The notes: generated by a model not told the origin, from the sequence alone. Shown: positions 11,069 to 21,864, numbered from the stretch's first letter. The stretch: 64,000 nt of DNA from Citrobacter freundii (GCF_029717145.1 NZ_CP099222.1:496001-560000), one strand, 5' to 3'. Translations and numbers: made by a program.

Positions 11069-13009
11069 TTGAGTGACATGGCGAAAAACCTAATACTCTG
11101 GCTGGTCATTGCCGTTGTGCTGATGTCAGTATTCCAGAGCTTTGGGCCCAGCGAGTCTAATGGCCGTAAGGTGGATTACTCTACCTTCCTGCAAGAGGTC
11201 AATCAGGACCAGGTTCGTGAAGCGCGTATCAACGGACGTGAGATTAACGTTACCAAGAAAGACAGTAACCGTTACACGACCTACATCCCGGTTAACGATC
11301 CGAAGCTGCTTGATAACCTGCTGACCAAAAACGTCAAGGTTGTTGGCGAGCCGCCTGAAGAGCCGAGCCTGCTGGCTTCTATCTTCATTTCCTGGTTCCC
11401 AATGCTGCTGCTGATTGGTGTCTGGATCTTCTTCATGCGTCAAATGCAGGGCGGGGGTGGCAAAGGCGCCATGTCGTTCGGTAAGAGTAAAGCGCGCATG
11501 CTGACGGAAGATCAGATCAAAACCACTTTTGCCGACGTTGCAGGTTGTGACGAAGCGAAAGAAGAGGTGGCTGAGCTGGTTGAGTACCTGCGCGAACCGA
11601 GCCGTTTCCAGAAGCTGGGCGGTAAGATCCCGAAAGGCGTCCTGATGGTCGGCCCTCCGGGTACCGGTAAAACCCTGTTGGCAAAAGCCATCGCGGGTGA
11701 AGCGAAGGTTCCATTCTTCACAATTTCCGGTTCTGACTTCGTGGAAATGTTTGTGGGTGTGGGCGCATCTCGTGTGCGTGACATGTTCGAACAGGCCAAG
11801 AAAGCAGCACCGTGCATCATCTTTATCGATGAAATCGACGCCGTCGGCCGCCAACGTGGCGCGGGTCTGGGCGGTGGTCACGATGAACGTGAGCAGACGC
11901 TGAACCAGATGCTGGTTGAGATGGATGGCTTCGAAGGTAACGAAGGTATTATCGTTATCGCAGCAACTAACCGTCCAGACGTACTTGACCCAGCGCTGCT
12001 GCGTCCAGGCCGTTTTGACCGTCAGGTTGTGGTCGGACTGCCAGACGTTCGCGGTCGTGAGCAGATTCTGAAAGTGCATATGCGTCGCGTACCGCTGTCT
12101 CCGGACATCGATGCGGCAATTATTGCCCGCGGTACGCCTGGTTTCTCCGGTGCAGATCTTGCGAACCTGGTGAACGAAGCAGCGTTGTTCGCTGCCCGTG
12201 GTAACAAGCGCGTTGTATCGATGGTTGAGTTCGAGAAAGCGAAAGACAAAATCATGATGGGTGCGGAACGTCGCTCCATGGTGATGACGGAAGCGCAGAA
12301 AGAATCTACCGCGTACCACGAAGCAGGCCACGCGATTATCGGTCGCCTGGTACCGGAACACGATCCGGTGCACAAAGTAACGATTATTCCACGCGGTCGT
12401 GCGTTGGGTGTGACCTTCTTCCTGCCGGAAGGCGATGCAATCAGCGCTAGCCGTCAGAAACTGGAAAGTCAGATCTCTACGCTGTACGGCGGCCGTTTGG
12501 CTGAAGAGATTATCTACGGTGCTGAACATGTTTCTACCGGCGCGTCGAACGACATTAAAGTCGCGACTAACCTGGCACGTAATATGGTGACGCAGTGGGG
12601 CTTCTCTGAAAAGCTGGGGCCGTTGCTGTACGCGGAAGAAGAAGGCGAAGTGTTCCTCGGTCGTTCTGTTGCTAAAGCAAAACATATGTCCGATGAAACC
12701 GCGCGCATTATCGATCAGGAAGTTAAATTGCTGATTGAACGTAACTACGAGCGTGCTCGTCGTCTTCTGAACGATAACCTGGACATTCTGCACTCGATGA
12801 AAGATGCGCTCATGAAATATGAGACCATCGATGCACCGCAGATTGACGATCTGATGGCTCGCCGCGATGTGCGTCCGCCAGCAGGTTGGGAAGAGTCAGG
12901 TACGTCTAACAACTCTGGCAATAATGGCACCCCAAGTGCGCCGCGTCCGGTTGATGAACCGACCTCGCCGAATCCGGGTAACATGTCAGAGCAGTTAGGT
13001 GACAAATAA
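11069..13009 (+). CDS. ftsH: FtsH, membrane ATP-dependent zinc metalloprotease
   Basis: FtsH is the essential hexameric inner-membrane AAA+ protease that degrades LpxC, sigma-32 and misassembled membrane proteins. Two N-terminal membrane segments bracket a periplasmic part. The AAA module has Walker A GPPGTGKT, Walker B IIFIDEID and the second region of homology (RPGRFDRQ); the zinc site is HEAGH. Start: TTG at 11069 lies 8 bases after AGAGG and is best placed; the usual E. coli start MAKNLILW corresponds to the ATG at 11078, 17 bases from that site. Length is 646 or 643 residues. Confidence 0.97.
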   Translation: MSDMAKNLILWLVIAVVLMSVFQSFGPSESNGRKVDYSTFLQEVNQDQVREARINGREINVTKKDSNRYTTYIPVNDPKLLDNLLTKNVKVVGEPPEEPSLLASIFISWFPMLLLIGVWIFFMRQMQGGGGKGAMSFGKSKARMLTEDQIKTTFADVAGCDEAKEEVAELVEYLREPSRFQKLGGKIPKGVLMVGPPGTGKTLLAKAIAGEAKVPFFTISGSDFVEMFVGVGASRVRDMFEQAKKAAPCIIFIDEIDAVGRQRGAGLGGGHDEREQTLNQMLVEMDGFEGNEGIIVIAATNRPDVLDPALLRPGRFDRQVVVGLPDVRGREQILKVHMRRVPLSPDIDAAIIARGTPGFSGADLANLVNEAALFAARGNKRVVSMVEFEKAKDKIMMGAERRSMVMTEAQKESTAYHEAGHAIIGRLVPEHDPVHKVTIIPRGRALGVTFFLPEGDAISASRQKLESQISTLYGGRLAEEIIYGAEHVSTGASNDIKVATNLARNMVTQWGFSEKLGPLLYAEEEGEVFLGRSVAKAKHMSDETARIIDQEVKLLIERNYERARRLLNDNLDILHSMKDALMKYETIDAPQIDDLMARRDVRPPAGWEESGTSNNSGNNGTPSAPRPVDEPTSPNPGNMSEQLGDK

Positions 13010-13042
13010 GTTATCGTTGCTGATGACCGTGCTTTAATTGAA

Positions 13043-13073
13043 AACCCTGGGGCTTGCTCCGGGGTTTTTTTAT
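13043..13073 (+). terminator. Terminator after ftsH
   Basis: AACCCTGGGGC/GCTCCGGGGTT (two wobbles) followed by seven T. folP-glmM would need read-through or their own promoter. Confidence 0.8.
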
Positions 13074-13082
13074 TTATCAACT

Positions 13083-13277
13083 TATACCCAATGAATTTCG
13101 AGTTGCATCAAGGCGGCGACGCAGGGAATCCCCAGGAGCGTACATCAGTACGTGACTGGGGTGATCGAGGACAAACCGGCTATGCCGGTTTGAACAGCGC
13201 TTGCGCTGGCCCCGAAGGGGTGAGGCCGAAGGCCGAATAAAGCTAACGCAGATGCAGCTTGAAAGACGATGGGTATA
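13083..13277. repeat. ERIC (IRU) element with internal insertion
   Basis: Terminal inverted arms TATACCCA and TGGGTATA enclose the ERIC core (ATCCCCAGGAGCGTACATCA, then CGTGACTGGGGTGA). At 195 bp it is about 70 bp longer than the usual 127-bp ERIC; the extra DNA (about 13165-13240) is itself made of small hairpins (AAACCGGC/GCCGGTTT, GCCCCGAAGGGG, GGCCGAAGGCC). Confidence 0.88.
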
Positions 13278-13293
13278 TACCAGGGATAACACT

Positions 13294-14142
13294 ATGAAAC
13301 TCTTTGCTCAGGGTTCTTCGCTGGATCTCAGCCATCCCCACGTCATGGGGATTTTAAACGTCACGCCGGACTCTTTTTCCGATGGCGGCGCGCACAACAC
13401 CTTGGTTGAGGCGGTGAAACACGCCAATCTGATGATTAACGCCGGGGCGACTATCATTGATGTGGGTGGCGAATCCACGCGGCCGGGGGCGGCAGACGTC
13501 AGCGTAGAAGAAGAACTGGAACGGGTGATCCCGGTCGTTGAGGCCATTGCCCAACGCTTTGAGGTGTGGATCTCGGTGGATACCTCAAAACCGGAGGTGA
13601 TTCGTGAATGTGCCCGAGTCGGTGCGCATATCATTAATGATATTCGCTCCCTGACAGAACCAGGTGCACTGGAAGCTGCGGCGGAAACTGGATTACCCGT
13701 GTGTCTGATGCATATGCAGGGGCAGCCGAAGACCATGCAGGAAGCGCCAAAGTACGAAGATGTTTTTGCTGAGGTAAATCGCTACTTTGTTGAGCAAATA
13801 GCACGTTGTGAAAGGGCTGGGATCGCAAAAGATAAATTGTTGCTCGACCCGGGATTCGGTTTCGGTAAAAATCTTACCCACAACTACACATTACTGGCAC
13901 GCCTGGCAGAGTTTCATCATTTTAATCTGCCGCTGCTGGTCGGGATGTCACGAAAATCAATGATTGGTCAGTTACTGAACGTGGGGCCATCTGAACGTTT
14001 GAGCGGAAGCCTGGCATGTGCGGTGATTGCTGCCATGCAGGGCGCGCAGATTATTCGTGTCCATGACGTCAAAGAAACCGTAGAAGCGATGCGTGTGGTG
14101 GAAGCCACATTGTCTGCAAAGGAAAAAAAACGCTATGAGTAA
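13294..14142 (+). CDS. folP: FolP, dihydropteroate synthase
   Basis: FolP joins p-aminobenzoate to dihydropterin pyrophosphate in folate synthesis and is the sulfonamide target. The 282-residue TIM barrel has the pterin motifs [15 protein letters not shown] (about 18-32), GGESTRPGA and [10 protein letters not shown]. The frame is open upstream through the ERIC element, but MKLFAQGSS is the family start. The stop overlaps the glmM start by 8 bases. Confidence 0.97.
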   Translation: MKLFAQGSSLDLSHPHVMGILNVTPDSFSDGGAHNTLVEAVKHANLMINAGATIIDVGGESTRPGAADVSVEEELERVIPVVEAIAQRFEVWISVDTSKPEVIRECARVGAHIINDIRSLTEPGALEAAAETGLPVCLMHMQGQPKTMQEAPKYEDVFAEVNRYFVEQIARCERAGIAKDKLLLDPGFGFGKNLTHNYTLLARLAEFHHFNLPLLVGMSRKSMIGQLLNVGPSERLSGSLACAVIAAMQGAQIIRVHDVKETVEAMRVVEATLSAKEKKRYE

Positions 14143-15472
14143 TCGTAAATATTTTGGCACTGACGGTATCCGCGGTCGCGTTGGCGATACCCCAATTACG
14201 CCTGATTTTGTGCTTAAACTGGGCTGGGCGGCAGGAAAAGTGCTGGCACGTCATGGTTCACGTAAAATTATTATCGGTAAAGATACGCGTATTTCTGGCT
14301 ATATGCTGGAGTCAGCGCTGGAGGCTGGTTTGGCCGCAGCGGGCCTGTCTGCTTCATTCACCGGGCCAATGCCAACCCCCGCGGTTGCGTATCTGACGCG
14401 CGCTTTCCGCGCCGAAGCAGGGATTGTCATCTCTGCCTCGCACAACCCGTTTTATGATAACGGAATTAAGTTCTTCTCCATCGACGGGACCAAATTGCCT
14501 GACTCCGTTGAAGAAGCTATCGAAGCCGAGATGGAAAAGCCGCTCACTTGTGTGGACTCTGCTGAACTGGGGAAAGCCAGCCGTATTGTCGATGCTGCGG
14601 GCCGCTATATCGAATTTTGCAAAGGTACGTTCCCGAACGAGCTGAGCCTGAACGAGCTAAAAATCGTGGTGGATTGTGCGAACGGCGCGACGTATCACAT
14701 TGCGCCAAATGTACTCCGTGAACTGGGCGCAAATGTCATTGCGATTGGCTGTGAGCCGGATGGCGTCAACATCAATGAAGAAGTGGGTGCGACCGACGTT
14801 CGTGCGCTGCAGGCGCGCGTGATTGCAGAAAAAGCCGATCTGGGTATTGCGCTGGATGGTGATGGCGACCGCGTGATCATGGTGGACCACGAAGGTAATA
14901 AGGTCGATGGCGATCAGATCATGTATATCATTGCCCGTGAAGCGTTACGTCAGGGGCAACTGCGTGGTGGTGCTGTCGGTACGCTGATGAGCAACATGGG
15001 TCTCGAGCTGGCGCTGAAGCAGCTGGGTATTCCCTTTGCTCGGGCGAAAGTGGGAGACCGCTACGTGCTGGAAAAAATGCAGGAAAAAGGCTGGCGCATC
15101 GGGGCTGAAAACTCAGGGCACGTGATCCTGCTGGATAAAACCACCACCGGTGACGGTATTGTGGCGGGTCTGCAGGTGCTGGCAGCAATGGTACGTAACC
15201 ATATGAGTTTGCACGACCTGTGCAGCGGTATGAAAATGTTCCCACAACTGCTGGTTAACGTTCGCTTTACCGCCGGTAGCGGCGATCCGCTGGAACATGA
15301 AACCGTGAAAGCGGTGATGGCGGACGTTGAAGCGGCGTTGGGTAACCGAGGTCGTGTTCTGCTGCGTAAATCAGGTACTGAGCCGTTAATCCGTGTGATG
15401 GTTGAAGGCGAAGATGAAGCGCAGGTTACTGAGTTCGCGCACCGTATTGCAGATGCGGTGAAAGCCGTATAA
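14135..15472 (+). CDS. glmM: GlmM, phosphoglucosamine mutase
   Basis: GlmM converts glucosamine-6-phosphate to glucosamine-1-phosphate on the route to UDP-GlcNAc, which feeds MurA and LpxA. The 445-residue protein carries the phosphoserine motif ISASHNP with Ser102, the metal loop DGDGDR (about 241-246) and the C-terminal phosphate-binding loop [11 protein letters not shown]. The ATG lies inside the folP end, so the two are coupled. A strong terminator follows. Confidence 0.98.
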   Translation: MSNRKYFGTDGIRGRVGDTPITPDFVLKLGWAAGKVLARHGSRKIIIGKDTRISGYMLESALEAGLAAAGLSASFTGPMPTPAVAYLTRAFRAEAGIVISASHNPFYDNGIKFFSIDGTKLPDSVEEAIEAEMEKPLTCVDSAELGKASRIVDAAGRYIEFCKGTFPNELSLNELKIVVDCANGATYHIAPNVLRELGANVIAIGCEPDGVNINEEVGATDVRALQARVIAEKADLGIALDGDGDRVIMVDHEGNKVDGDQIMYIIAREALRQGQLRGGAVGTLMSNMGLELALKQLGIPFARAKVGDRYVLEKMQEKGWRIGAENSGHVILLDKTTTGDGIVAGLQVLAAMVRNHMSLHDLCSGMKMFPQLLVNVRFTAGSGDPLEHETVKAVMADVEAALGNRGRVLLRKSGTEPLIRVMVEGEDEAQVTEFAHRIADAVKAV

Positions 15473-15487
15473 GTCCTGAAGTTTGAG

Positions 15488-15518
15488 AGCCGGAGTCCGA
15501 GACTCCGGCTTTTTTTTA
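15488..15518 (+). terminator. Terminator of folP-glmM
   Basis: Perfect 10-bp stem AGCCGGAGTC/GACTCCGGCT with an eight-T run. The T run touches the stop codon of the convergent transporter gene. Confidence 0.92.
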
Positions 15519-16982
15519 TCCTACTGAAAGTGCCTGTTTGCGTCGATGCTGCCAGAAGTAGCCCCCGGCCATCATCAGTACAAGAGCAGCCAGCCACGGC
15601 AGGACCGCCAGCAAATGCCCTGAACGGGCAAATGTCAGGGCAATCATCAGTAACCACCCTCCCAGCATTGGAATTGCGGTACGTTTAACAATATCCACTG
15701 GTGATACGCCTGCGATCCCGGCAATGGCAATGATCACGCCAGCAATCGGCGATAACGTCCGGCCAATACCCGCCGAAATCTGAATAGGTAGCATCATCAC
15801 GGCGATGTCGCTGCCGATATGGCGGCTGATATCCGGCACCATGGGGGCGAAAGAGAAGAACGCGGCATTCCCCGACCCCATCAACGCAGAAATCGCAAAG
15901 GTGATCAGCGTCATCAGCAGGATTATCGAGGCGGCATTGAGACCAAATTCACCGGAGAGTGAGAGCAGCGCGTCGACTGCACCAATGGCTTTTAGCCCGG
16001 CTGAAAAAACTTCACCCGCGATAATCAACGTTACGACGGTGGCAAACACGCTGCCCATGCTGTCGAAAACTTTTTGCACGCCAGCCATCACTTCACGAGC
16101 TTTGCGATGACGCCAATACTCGCAAATCAGCGTAATGGCCAGGCTAATCAGAACGGCGGTATCCAGCGTAATTTTGAGCGAGCTAAACAGTAAATCACTG
16201 CACAGCAGCATCAATACCAACGGTAGCATCGGCAGAAACAGCCAGGCGATCGGGGCGTGGGTTTCTTCTGTGGCGGTCAACGTTTGCATCTGCTGGGCTA
16301 CATCGCCGCCGCTTTCCCGGCGATCGAAAAAGCGTTGGACGACAATATGGAGCAGGGCGATAAAAAGAATGACCGGCACGACGATGGGAAGTTGATCGTG
16401 AACAAAATAGTTCACCACCTCGATACCCGCTGTTTTGGCGGCAAGAACCGAGTTACCGGAACCGGGTCCGAATTCAACCGCACAGGTACTGGCGATAACG
16501 GCGGCGACGGCGGCACGGCTGCAGCCAAGGCGGGTGAGCAGCGGATAAAGCGTTGCCATCAGCAACAAACCCAACCCCGTAGCGCTACTGATAAACAGCG
16601 ACAAAAATTGCCCCAGCAGCAACGCCAGCCCCAGTAGGAGATATGGCGAGTTCAGACGCTGTAATGGACGCGAAGTCACCCGAACCAGCACCTGACTGGC
16701 ACCAATGGCTGACATATAGGTGGCAAAGCCGCCAATCAGCATAATTTGCAGACCAAGGCCACCCAGGCGCACGCTCAGGGTATCGCGGATAAACTCAAAC
16801 GCATCAAAGGGGCCAAACCCGGTGCTTTTCTTCACCAGGCTACTGAGCGTGGTCATTCCGCTAAAATGGGCGATGAGTAGTAATACAATCCCGGTGAGCA
16901 GCAGCACGGACTGGGGATGGTACTTTTTCAGGATCAGCCGTCCGGCAAAGACAATGGCGACTAGCGCCAGCAATAAAGACAT
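15516..16982 (-). CDS. DcuC-type anaerobic C4-dicarboxylate/anion transporter
   Basis: A 488-residue inner-membrane protein with about a dozen hydrophobic segments, resembling the DcuC family. Family features include a Gly/Ser-rich conserved stretch (SALMGSGNAAFFSFAPMV), a second one (CAVEFGPGSGNSVLAAKTAG) and QISAGIGRTLSPIAGVI near the C-terminus. DcuC proteins exchange C4-dicarboxylates such as succinate, fumarate or aspartate. The start MSLLLALVAI at 16982 has an AGGAG site; the open frame upstream overlaps the peptidase gene. It lies 10 bases after iadA in the same unit, so it may move isoaspartyl dipeptides, aspartate or a degradation product. Substrate not proven. Confidence 0.78.
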   Translation of the reverse strand: MSLLLALVAIVFAGRLILKKYHPQSVLLLTGIVLLLIAHFSGMTTLSSLVKKSTGFGPFDAFEFIRDTLSVRLGGLGLQIMLIGGFATYMSAIGASQVLVRVTSRPLQRLNSPYLLLGLALLLGQFLSLFISSATGLGLLLMATLYPLLTRLGCSRAAVAAVIASTCAVEFGPGSGNSVLAAKTAGIEVVNYFVHDQLPIVVPVILFIALLHIVVQRFFDRRESGGDVAQQMQTLTATEETHAPIAWLFLPMLPLVLMLLCSDLLFSSLKITLDTAVLISLAITLICEYWRHRKAREVMAGVQKVFDSMGSVFATVVTLIIAGEVFSAGLKAIGAVDALLSLSGEFGLNAASIILLMTLITFAISALMGSGNAAFFSFAPMVPDISRHIGSDIAVMMLPIQISAGIGRTLSPIAGVIIAIAGIAGVSPVDIVKRTAIPMLGGWLLMIALTFARSGHLLAVLPWLAALVLMMAGGYFWQHRRKQALSVG

Positions 16983-16992
16983 TCTTTTCTCC

Positions 16993-18126
16993 TCACTCAA
17001 AGTTGCCGTTGACCAAACACTCTCCATCGCGCAGTAACGGCCTACCCGCGGCAAACAGGTGCGCCAGCGACAGGTCATCATTGAGGACGCAAATATCGGC
17101 GCGTTCTCCGGCACAAAGCTTGCCGCCGGAAATTCCCAGCGAGCATGCAACGTTTGCCGTCATCATGGCCACGGCCTGTGCGATCGGAATGCCCGCATCA
17201 ATCAGGCGAGGGAGCAGTGCAAGGTTACCGCCTACCGGCGCGGCCGTGAGTCCTTCAACCATACCCTGAGCATTAAAGCGCGGCACGCTGCCATTGCCAT
17301 CTGAGCTGATGGTGATGCGATCGGCTGGAACCTGAGCCTCCAACGCGTGGAGAATGGCCTGTTCCTGAGGCATAAAACGGCTACCGCCAGACGTCACGTC
17401 AATATGGCCGCCGCGATGGGCGAAAGCGATCGCCTGGTTGAACAGGGCTTCGGTTCTGGCCACGTGAGTCGGTGAAATATGGTGGATCGGAATACCGGCA
17501 TCACAAAGCGCAGTAAGTTGCGACATGCCTTCCGGCAGGTTGCCCAGGTGCACATGCAGCAGCCCTTTTTTCCCCGCCAGCAGTGAGGCCACGCGGATAT
17601 CGCTGACGATTCTCAACAGCTCCTGGAAAGAGGGATATGAACCCCGATGATCGGCGAGGGCGATTTTAACGCCGAGAATGGCCGGGATAAAGGTTATGTC
17701 ATCGCGAATGGATTGCGTAATTGTCGGGCTGGGTACCGCGTAAGCCCCAGTGTGCATAAACGCGCGCACGCCCTCTAGATTCAGTGACTGCATTTTGGCG
17801 TACAGATCTTTGGGCGAGCGAGAAATGGCATCGGTGCCCAGCACGCCGACGACCGTCGTAATGCCAGCTTGAAGCAGATCGCGCAGTTTTACGGCAGGCG
17901 TTCGGCTGGCAAATCCTGCTTCACCACCGCCGCCGGTCAGATGGACATGCTGGTCGATAATCCCCGGAATTACCCATTTACCCCGGCAATCGATGACCTC
18001 GTTGACGCCATCGAAACGTGAAATATCGTTGCCTACCGCCACAATACGATCGGCATATATGAGCAGAGAGCAGAGGCCTAAATCCTCCGGGGAAAAGACA
18101 CGGGCATTAGTCAGTAAAGTAAACAT
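16993..18126 (-). CDS. iadA: Isoaspartyl dipeptidase (IadA type)
   Basis: A cytoplasmic amidohydrolase that cleaves beta-aspartyl dipeptides arising from damaged Asp/Asn residues. The 377-residue protein keeps the binuclear metal site in full: His60 and His62 (QHVHLTGGGGEAG), bridging Lys154 (LGVKIALADH), His193 (HVHLGN), His221 (PTHVARTE) and Asp276 (SSDGNGS). E. coli IadA is 390 residues and moderately similar. In E. coli iadA neighbours a LysR gene (yjiE/hypT) and yjiGH; here the partner is a DcuC-type transporter and another LysR. Start MFTLLTNARV chosen for family fit. A dihydroorotase-like role is the main alternative. Confidence 0.83.
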   Translation of the reverse strand: MFTLLTNARVFSPEDLGLCSLLIYADRIVAVGNDISRFDGVNEVIDCRGKWVIPGIIDQHVHLTGGGGEAGFASRTPAVKLRDLLQAGITTVVGVLGTDAISRSPKDLYAKMQSLNLEGVRAFMHTGAYAVPSPTITQSIRDDITFIPAILGVKIALADHRGSYPSFQELLRIVSDIRVASLLAGKKGLLHVHLGNLPEGMSQLTALCDAGIPIHHISPTHVARTEALFNQAIAFAHRGGHIDVTSGGSRFMPQEQAILHALEAQVPADRITISSDGNGSVPRFNAQGMVEGLTAAPVGGNLALLPRLIDAGIPIAQAVAMMTANVACSLGISGGKLCAGERADICVLNDDLSLAHLFAAGRPLLRDGECLVNGNFE

Positions 18127-18228
18127 ATTAGTCCTGTCAAACGTCAAGGGGAGGGAGACTCGGCAGGTGAAACAGAATATTGTTGTTATGCGGTCCACAC
18201 TAAAGCCATTACTATAACTGTGACTATT

Positions 18229-18245
18229 TCCGATTTGTTATCGGA
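18229..18245. promoter_or_regulatory. 17-bp perfect inverted repeat, likely LysR operator
   Basis: TCCGAT-TTGTT-ATCGGA lies in the 151-bp gap between iadA and the LysR gene, 33 bases before the LysR start. On the minus strand a TATAGT -10 candidate (18211-18216) would place the iadA -35 inside this repeat. The size and position suit a LysR-type site that also represses its own gene. Confidence 0.6.
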
Positions 18246-18277
18246 GGATACGGATATGGAATGGTGGAGAATGCGAC

Positions 18278-19171
18278 GTGGATAGTAAGTGGTTAGATGA
18301 TTTCCTGGCTTTAAGTCAGCATGGGAATTACTCCCAGGCCGCCATACAGCGGCATATTACTCAGCCTGCGCTAAGTCGGCGTATTAAAGCGCTGGAAGAG
18401 ACGTTAGGCGTCCCGCTATTTGATCGTACCACGACACCCGTTACGTTAACCCGTTATGGTGAACGGTTTGAACCCTATGCCCGGCATGTCCTCAGTACGC
18501 TGACGGAGGCGCGTCATGAACTGGCCGCCATGATGCCGGCAACGGAAAATACGCTGGTGATGGTCAGTCTTCACACGCTGTCGGTGAATATCCTGCCTGA
18601 CATGATCAATTACCTGCGCCAAAGTGAACCGCAATTAAGTTTTACGGTAAACGCCAGCATCCAGGGAATTGATAATCACTTTAACGCGCTGATAAACCGG
18701 CAAATTGATTTTCTGGTGACCTACGATTTGCCGTCTTCGCAGCCGGGGCTGGAGATTGTCGGGGGGCTAAAACGCTCATTGTGGCGATATGAGCGATTCA
18801 TCCCGGTGATTTCAGCCCAACTGGCGGACAAGCTTGATTCTCCAGATGCTCCGATTCCCTGGCTTTGCTACAGCGACTATACCTTTGTCAGACGCATTAT
18901 CGATCCGCTAGAGCAACAGGTTCACCCACGACTGAAAAAGGTCTTTGAGAGTGGGTTAAGCGAAACAATCCGGGAAATGGTGCTGCGCCATATGGGAATG
19001 GCATGGTTGCCCGAGTCGATGGTGGCTGAAGAATTAGTGAATAATGAAATTATCCACTGTTGGCCAGATAATTCAGATCTGATAGGTGAAATCCCGGTCG
19101 TTGTTTGGGCAAACCTTGACGATCAGAGACCCGTGATGCAGCGATGCTGGGATAAATTGCTGCGTTTTTGA
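18278..19171 (+). CDS. LysR-family transcriptional regulator (HypT/YjiE-like)
   Basis: A 297-residue LTTR. The N-terminal winged HTH (about 4-64: WLDDFLALSQHGNYSQAAIQ then TQPALSRRIKALEETLGVPLF) is canonical; the rest is the periplasmic-binding-like effector domain. The overall pattern resembles E. coli YjiE (HypT), also next to iadA. GTG start. Divergent from iadA-transporter, which it most likely controls in response to a dipeptide or dicarboxylate; effector unknown. Confidence 0.85.
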   Translation: MDSKWLDDFLALSQHGNYSQAAIQRHITQPALSRRIKALEETLGVPLFDRTTTPVTLTRYGERFEPYARHVLSTLTEARHELAAMMPATENTLVMVSLHTLSVNILPDMINYLRQSEPQLSFTVNASIQGIDNHFNALINRQIDFLVTYDLPSSQPGLEIVGGLKRSLWRYERFIPVISAQLADKLDSPDAPIPWLCYSDYTFVRRIIDPLEQQVHPRLKKVFESGLSETIREMVLRHMGMAWLPESMVAEELVNNEIIHCWPDNSDLIGEIPVVVWANLDDQRPVMQRCWDKLLRF

Positions 19172-19340
19172 TTGATGTGGCGATTTTTTCTTCAGTTGAT
19201 ACAATACACTTAAATTGCCCTTGCGAAGGTTATTCGCATTGGTTAGTATTCACACCCGCTTCAGTGGGAAACAGTTAAACATTCCCGCTTTAATGGTCGA
19301 AGCATTGGTACGCGGCAACTCCGCAAGGAACAGGTTGATT

Positions 19341-19673
19341 ATGCACGAAGCTCTTTTAGTAGTTTTCCTTATTGTAGCAATTGGCCTGGTAGGCTTGATC
19401 ATGCTGCAGCAAGGCAAAGGCGCTGATATGGGAGCCTCTTTTGGCGCAGGCGCTTCTGGTACACTGTTTGGTTCAAGTGGTTCTGGTAACTTCATGACCC
19501 GAATGACAGCTGTATTGGGAACCTTGTTCTTCATTATCAGTCTGGTGCTGGGTAACATGAACAGCAATAAGACCAATAAAGGAAGTGAGTGGGAAAATCT
19601 GAGTGCACCGGCGAAAACCGAGCAAACTCAGCCAGCTGCTCCGGCTCAGCCGACCAGCGATATCCCGCGCTAA
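19341..19673 (+). CDS. secG: SecG, protein translocase subunit
   Basis: SecG is the small membrane subunit of SecYEG that assists SecA-driven export. The 110-residue protein has two membrane segments (about 2-24 and 54-73) joined by the Gly-rich loop GADMGASFGAGASG, and a hydrophilic Ala/Pro tail. Begins MHEALLVVF against MYEALLVVF in E. coli. Followed closely by leuU. Confidence 0.96.
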   Translation: MHEALLVVFLIVAIGLVGLIMLQQGKGADMGASFGAGASGTLFGSSGSGNFMTRMTAVLGTLFFIISLVLGNMNSNKTNKGSEWENLSAPAKTEQTQPAAPAQPTSDIPR

Positions 19674-19686
19674 TAGTAGTATCTGT

Positions 19687-19773
19687 GCTGAGGTGGTGGA
19701 ATTGGTAGACACGCTACCTTGAGGTGGTAGTGCCCTAACGGGCTTGTGGGTTCGAGTCCCATCCTCAGTACCA
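19687..19773 (+). tRNA. leuU: tRNA-Leu (GAG)
   Basis: An 87-base class II tRNA. Acceptor arms GCTGAGG and CCTCAGT (a G-U first pair) end in ACCA; anticodon GAG sits in CTT-GAG-GTGG; there is a long variable arm (GTGCCCTAACGGGC) and T loop TTCGAGT. It reads CUC/CUU. Location after secG matches leuU. Confidence 0.97.
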
Positions 19774-19786
19774 ATATTCCGAAAGA

Positions 19787-19812
19787 AAGACGCTGAAAAG
19801 CGTCTTTTTTTT
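19787..19812 (+). terminator. Terminator after leuU
   Basis: AAGACGC-TGAAAA-GCGTCTT followed by a T run. Confidence 0.9.
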
Positions 19813-19851
19813 CGTCTGTATGTTGTGATCCGTAGGTGTGCGTAGTAGCAC

Positions 19852-19920
19852 GTAGGCCTGATAAGCGATAGCGCCATCAGGCATGTCCTGCAAATTGTCG
19901 GATGGCGGCTACACGCCTTA
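19852..19920. repeat. REP/BIME between leuU and argG
   Basis: A REP palindrome (GCCTGATAAGCG and CGCCATCAGGC) is followed by a half-copy (GTCGGATGGCGGCTACACGC). It separates convergent genes. Confidence 0.75.
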
Positions 19921-19932
19921 AATTCCGCGCAT

Positions 19933-19956
19933 AAAAAAGCCGCTTGCGCGGCTTTT
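19933..19956. terminator. Terminator of argG, probably bidirectional
   Basis: AAAAGCCGC-TTGC-GCGGCTTTT lies 18 bases past the argG stop, with A and T runs on both sides. Confidence 0.85.
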
Positions 19957-19973
19957 GTCATTTCTGTTGGCGA

Positions 19974-21365
<1,392 letters not shown>

Positions 21366-21368
21366 CTA

Positions 21369-21407
21369 AGTGCATTTTTATGCAAAATAAATGAGTTTTC
21401 ATTTAAT
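21369..21407 (-). promoter_or_regulatory. Paired ArgR operators (ARG boxes) of argG
   Basis: Two 18-bp boxes lie 3 bp apart. Their cores are TGCATTTTTATGCA (21371-21384, perfect dyad) and TGAGTTTTCATTTA (21392-21405), against the consensus TGAAT-WWWW-ATTCA. Paired boxes with 3-bp spacing are the normal ArgR arrangement. Confidence 0.8.
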
Positions 21408-21541
21408 CACCTTTTAACGGTGACAGGAAGAGTTTAGTGATAATTTCGTTAAATAACGGCGTTGAAGGCAGATTTATCTTTGTTGCCCTTTGCTAAATTT
21501 GCGCAGGCTGGCATTCATTCATTTGCATAGTAGTAACAAGG

Positions 21542-21571
21542 TTGACATAAGGGATAGAAAATCAATATACT
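21542..21571 (+). promoter_or_regulatory. Upstream promoter of the metY-nusA-infB operon
   Basis: TTGACA (21542-21547), an 18-bp spacer, TATACT (21566-21571): a strong sigma-70 promoter. E. coli has two promoters before metY. Confidence 0.8.
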
Positions 21572-21586
21572 GTGCGCAGATTTTAC

Positions 21587-21604
21587 GTCCCGTCCTCGGT
21601 ACCA
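21587..21604 (+). other. Fragment resembling the 3' end of a tRNA-Leu
   Basis: GTCCCGTCCTCGGTACCA looks like the T arm/acceptor end plus CCA of a leuU-type tRNA. It matches the local leuU 3' end at 16 of 18 bases; both differences are in stem positions. No 5' half is present. Confidence 0.6.
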
Positions 21605-21618
21605 AATCCCAGCAGTAT

Positions 21619-21647
21619 TTGCATTTTTTACCCAAAGCGAGTAAAAT
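21619..21647 (+). promoter_or_regulatory. Second promoter directly before metY
   Basis: TTGCAT (21619-21624), a 17-bp spacer and TAAAAT (21642-21647). Transcription would start a few bases before the tRNA. Confidence 0.65.
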
Positions 21648-21662
21648 TTGCCACGTTTCAGG

Positions 21663-21739
<77 letters not shown>

Positions 21740-21864
21740 CTTTCCCTTAGAGTTCTTTTTCAAATATACTGTGAAGACTTAGGCCTTCGTAGCTGGATTT
21801 GAAAAAAAATTCTTTCGGAAGGTTCTCCGAACCGCAGGTGCGGTTATAGGGTTCAGTTATCTAA

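Noticed and set aside
11126-12793. 555-residue minus-strand frame inside ftsH
   Set aside because: Long only because of codon bias in ftsH; no family similarity, no start signals.
13081-13290. Possible attachment site or integron-like structure before folP
   Set aside because: The sequence is an ERIC element with an insert; no recombinase or cassette is present.
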